Assembly: GCA_965228125.1 (NCBI GenBank)
Contig: OZ245791.1
Coordinates: 1,612,001-1,676,000 of the forward strand
DNA: 64,000 bases
Origin: GWF2-38-69 sp965228125
GTDB taxonomy: Bacteria > Verrucomicrobiota > Lentisphaeria > Victivallales > GWF2-38-69
Reading direction: 5' to 3'
This document shows positions 61,372 to 64,000 of the stretch, piece after piece. Position 1 is the stretch's first letter; every line of letters begins with the position of its first letter. The notes beneath the pieces were generated by a model, which did no database searches, was not told where the DNA came from, and was given only the letters and a program-made list of their open reading frames with translations. The position numbers and the translations under genes were made by a program.

Positions 61372-61493
61372 TAGTGATTCCTAAAGTTGAGTTGATATTT
61401 CATTTCGTTCGAGATAAACTTTCCCTTATTGTGCCTCATATTCAACCCTTGTTGTAAAAAATAGTTATTTCAATAAATATAAGAGGTCTTATT

Positions 61494-62354
61494 ATGAATG
61501 TAAAAATTTCTATTGGCGGACAATCAGCTTACTGTCATAGGAAATCTTTGGAATATGGATATTTTCATACTTATGATGCTTTTTCTTTGAATGGCGATAC
61601 TAGAAAAATTCAGGTTTTTCTTCCTTCCGAGTATGAAACTTCTAAACATAGATACCCTGTTATTTACATGAATGATGGGCAAACTGTATTTCACAGTGGT
61701 GGCCTCAGCCCTTGGTCGTGGGATGTAGATGCTACTCTTGAAGATCTTTCCAGAAAAGGAGAAGTAGAGAAAGTTGTTATCGTAGCTGTTTATCCTGTCG
61801 ATAGAAACAGAGAATATTTACCTAAGGAAAGTTCTTTTGCAAAGGATATGGGGCTGCAGGAAGGAAGGTTGGATGTTTATGGCAGTTACCTGGCAAATAT
61901 TTTAAAACCATTCATAGATAAAAACTACTCTGTTGATAGTTCAGCCGACAAAACGGCCATAGTGGGATCCTCATTCGGTGGTATTGTAGCGCTTTATGTA
62001 GCGGCAAAATATCCTGAAAAATTTGGCATTGGCGGAATAATGTCTCCCTCTTTTACTTCTGTAATTTCGTTTGATGAAGTTGGCATTTCAGAAAAGAACA
62101 CCGAGTTTCTCAGAGAAGTTGAGGAAAGTTTGAGAACTGCAAAGAAAAAGCCTTCTTATTGGATAGATTGGGGCGGACAGGAAGGTTTGCTAGCCAAAAC
62201 TGCTCCGATGGTAGCAAGAATGCTGAAAGACAAGTACGGGTATAAGGAAGGCAAGAATATTCATTCTTTTTATGACGAAATAGCTACTCATGACGAACGC
62301 GCATGGAAGTACAGATTCGGTTTATTTCTTAAGGCTTTTTACTCTAAAAAATGA
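61494..62354 (+). CDS. Esterase (Fes/IroE-like alpha/beta hydrolase)
   Basis: 286 aa. Esterase D/Fes-like fold: RKIQVFLPSEYETSKHRYPVIYMNDGQ near 38-65, nucleophile elbow VGSSFGGIVALYVAAKYP near 162, and a late His in YDEIATHDERAW. No signal peptide, so it is cytoplasmic. Members hydrolyse ferric siderophore esters or acyl groups; no siderophore genes are nearby. It converges with the fucose synthase gene. Confidence 0.83.
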   Translation: MNVKISIGGQSAYCHRKSLEYGYFHTYDAFSLNGDTRKIQVFLPSEYETSKHRYPVIYMNDGQTVFHSGGLSPWSWDVDATLEDLSRKGEVEKVVIVAVYPVDRNREYLPKESSFAKDMGLQEGRLDVYGSYLANILKPFIDKNYSVDSSADKTAIVGSSFGGIVALYVAAKYPEKFGIGGIMSPSFTSVISFDEVGISEKNTEFLREVEESLRTAKKKPSYWIDWGGQEGLLAKTAPMVARMLKDKYGYKEGKNIHSFYDEIATHDERAWKYRFGLFLKAFYSKK

Positions 62355-62360
62355 GGCCTT

Positions 62361-63308
62361 TTAAAGTCGGATTGTTTTATTCGTAAGAAAGTCGTTGTAG
62401 GCGAGTTTAAGGCCTGCGGCTAGTTCGGTTTTGTATTGCCAACCCAGTCGGGAAAGCTTGGAAACATCCAACAACTTTCTAGGAGTGCCGTCTGGTTTGG
62501 ATGTGTCGAAAATGAGTTCGCCTTTATATCCCACGGCTTCTTTAATGAGAAATGCAATCTCTCTTATGGTATTTTCTTTTCCGGAGCCGATGTTGATGAG
62601 TTCTCCGATATCAACGGCATTGTAATTCTCCATCAGGAATATGAGGGCCTCCGCCAAGTCGTCAGAAAACAAAAACTCTCTTTTGGGAGTGCCTGTTCCC
62701 CATACGGTAACTTGCGGAGCATTGGCTAGTTTTGCTTCATGAAACCGTCTCATGAGCATCGGAATGACATGAGCATTTTCCATATGGTAATTGTCATTGA
62801 TTCCGTAAAGATTTGTAGGCATAGCAGATATAAAATTGGTACCGTGTTGTTTGTTCATTGCAGAACAGAGTTTTATTCCGGCTATTTTTGCGATTGCGTA
62901 CGGTTCATTAGTCGGTTCAAGAGCAGACGACAGCAGGTATTCTTCTTTAAGTGGCTGAGGCGCCAATTTCGGGTATATGCAGCTAGATCCAAGGAAAAGA
63001 AGTTTGCTCACTTTGTTTAGATAAGAAGCCTCTATAATATTATTCTGAATTTTCAAATTGTCCAGGATAAAGTCAACTGGATAAGTACTGTTTGCATAAA
63101 TACCACCCACTTTGGCTGCTGCAAGAAAAACCCAGTCAGGTTTTTCCTGATTGAAAAACTCAAAGACTTTATTGTTGTCGCATAAATCAAGTTCTGAAAA
63201 ATCTCTTGTTAAAATATTAGAATAGCCTTTGGCAGTGAGTGCTCTTATAATCGCACTTCCAACCAATCCGTTGTGCCCTGCTACATGTATTTTGAGATGG
63301 GTATTCAT
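62361..63308 (-). CDS. fcl: GDP-L-fucose synthase
   Basis: 315 aa from ATG 63308, preferred to a TTG at 63317. Extended SDR: NAD(P) site VAGHNGLVGSAIIRAL near the N-terminus, then FLGSSCIYPKLAPQPLKE and the Tyr-x3-Lys pair in PYAIAKIAG, with NLYGINDNYH. It epimerises and reduces GDP-4-keto-6-deoxymannose to GDP-L-fucose for surface glycans. The partner GMD (GDP-mannose dehydratase) is not in the window. It starts 12 bp after the aspartate kinase stop. Confidence 0.93.
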   Translation of the reverse strand: MNTHLKIHVAGHNGLVGSAIIRALTAKGYSNILTRDFSELDLCDNNKVFEFFNQEKPDWVFLAAAKVGGIYANSTYPVDFILDNLKIQNNIIEASYLNKVSKLLFLGSSCIYPKLAPQPLKEEYLLSSALEPTNEPYAIAKIAGIKLCSAMNKQHGTNFISAMPTNLYGINDNYHMENAHVIPMLMRRFHEAKLANAPQVTVWGTGTPKREFLFSDDLAEALIFLMENYNAVDIGELINIGSGKENTIREIAFLIKEAVGYKGELIFDTSKPDGTPRKLLDVSKLSRLGWQYKTELAAGLKLAYNDFLTNKTIRL

Positions 63309-63320
63309 TATGTTCAATGC

Positions 63321-64000
63321 CTATTCTAAATCTTCTACCAGCCTTTTATGAAGGGCAATTTGAGCTTCCTTGAATTTATCACGTTTAACTAAAAACTGCA
63401 TATTAACCTGTCGCAGGCACTGGTCAACTGCAAGAATATTTATATTAGCTTCAGCCAGTGCTGCCGTAGCTTTTGCCATGAATCCTGGGAAAGCCATGTT
63501 GGTACTCATCACGGAAACAATTGCAACTTTATGGGCTGTAACAATAGCTTTCGGGAAATTCAATTTAATTTCGCTGATTACTTTGTCAACGCCTTTTTCT
63601 TTTTCGCCTATATAGTGAGTGATTGTATTGGCATTTGTGTTTTTGGCTATGTAACTAATATCGTTTTCAGCAAATGCTTTTACAAGATTGTAATCATAAC
63701 CTGGTTCTCCAACCATAGTTGAATCGAAAACTTCTATAGCCAAAATATCGTCTCTTCCGCATATCATATCAACTTTCGGGACAGGAGAAACAAAATCCCT
63801 GCTTATAAGAGTTCCTATATGTTCAGGATCAAAAGCATTTTTAACTCTTATTGGAATATCCTTGAGTTCCATTTCCTTAGAAGCTGAAGAATGGATTGCT
63901 TCCATGTCCATATCAGCAAGCTGATCGGCAATGTCGAAATTGGTATTGCCGATAACTCTGACTTTGGAGGCTCCAATTAAATTGGGGTCACCAGTACAGA
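63321..64000 (-). CDS. Aspartate kinase, C-terminal part (runs off the right edge)
   Basis: The frame continues to the window edge (CTGDPNLIGASKVRVIG...). It shows the end of the kinase domain (DMEAIHSSASKEMELKDIPIRVKNAF, then PEHIGTLIS) and two ACT domains (about the last 140 residues, with AIVSVMSTNMAFPGFMAKATAALAEANINILAV). An ATG at 63911 is internal, not the start. Aspartate kinase begins lysine/threonine/methionine synthesis; the ACT domains bind the regulatory amino acids. Confidence 0.9.
   Translation of the reverse strand, partial: CTGDPNLIGASKVRVIGNTNFDIADQLADMDMEAIHSSASKEMELKDIPIRVKNAFDPEHIGTLISRDFVSPVPKVDMICGRDDILAIEVFDSTMVGEPGYDYNLVKAFAENDISYIAKNTNANTITHYIGEKEKGVDKVISEIKLNFPKAIVTAHKVAIVSVMSTNMAFPGFMAKATAALAEANINILAVDQCLRQVNMQFLVKRDKFKEAQIALHKRLVEDLE

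Noticed and set aside
1..64000. CRISPR array or rRNA operon
   Set aside because: No regularly spaced identical short repeats and no rRNA-like sequence were seen on reading through.

Overview
This 64 kb window comes from an AT-rich, Gram-negative-type bacterial chromosome. A secretin-based type II secretion-like (T2SS) operon, a heptose-kinase-type sugar kinase, GDP-L-fucose synthase and lipoproteins all imply an outer membrane. The lineage cannot be fixed from sequence alone. Archaeal-type phosphoglycerate mutase, a tungstate-type binding protein and pseudopilins cleaved after residues other than Gly would suit a deep-branching, probably anaerobic group such as the Lentisphaerota/PVC bacteria, but that is an inference.

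Region 1 (1-15.8 kb) is chromosomal. A partial gene and an unknown gene on the + strand meet an orphan WtpA-like binding protein. A long co-directional minus-strand run follows, read from right to left: TrkA-type K+ channel, duplicated CapC/PgsC-like membrane protein, DUF2760 protein, two Hsp70 paralogues (the second with a DUF3731-type tail), queuosine-precursor transporter, archaeal-type phosphoglycerate mutase, CGGC-domain protein, and a four-domain CoA-disulfide reductase/rhodanese/TusA/DsrE fusion. Region 2 (16.0-27.5 kb) is a compact + strand T2SS operon with L, M, C, an unknown coiled-coil protein, D, E, F and pseudopilins G, H, I, J, K.

Region 3 (27.6-42.6 kb) is an integrative element inserted in tRNA-Ser(CGA). 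The 3' 61 bp of the tRNA is repeated at the far end (attL/attR, 58/61 identical), and an integrase lies next to attL. It carries excisionase-like HTH proteins, a replication protein, a DnaB-like helicase, RusA, a HEPN/membrane-protein pair and an RloA/RloB (AbiL-like) defence pair. No capsid, terminase or conjugation genes are present, so it looks like a phage satellite or replicating island. An IS1634-family insertion sequence sits inside it, flanked by a 1,114-bp direct repeat whose edges coincide exactly with the IS ends. This is best read as an extremely long target duplication that left both affected genes intact.

Region 4 (42.6-51.3 kb) is a second accessory tract ending at tRNA-Met(CAT). 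It holds RhuM-Fic, a Septu-like ATPase/HNH pair, an AAA_14/DUF4143 ATPase, transposase and antirepressor fragments, a secreted pentapeptide-repeat protein, a decayed antitoxin and a GIY-YIG protein. It also holds two copies of a 70-bp repeat made from the tRNA-Met 3' end interrupted by a GC-rich hairpin. Region 5 (51.3-64 kb) returns to chromosomal genes: secreted protein, GNAT, EamA, uvrB, glycosyltransferase, heptose-type kinase, FHA membrane protein, coiled-coil membrane protein, small lipoprotein, rmuC, esterase, GDP-L-fucose synthase and a partial aspartate kinase. The most notable observations are the 1.1-kb target duplication, the satellite-like tRNA-Ser island with its defence cargo, the HEPN/coiled-coil pair, and the tRNA-Met fragment/hairpin/GIY-YIG arrangement.
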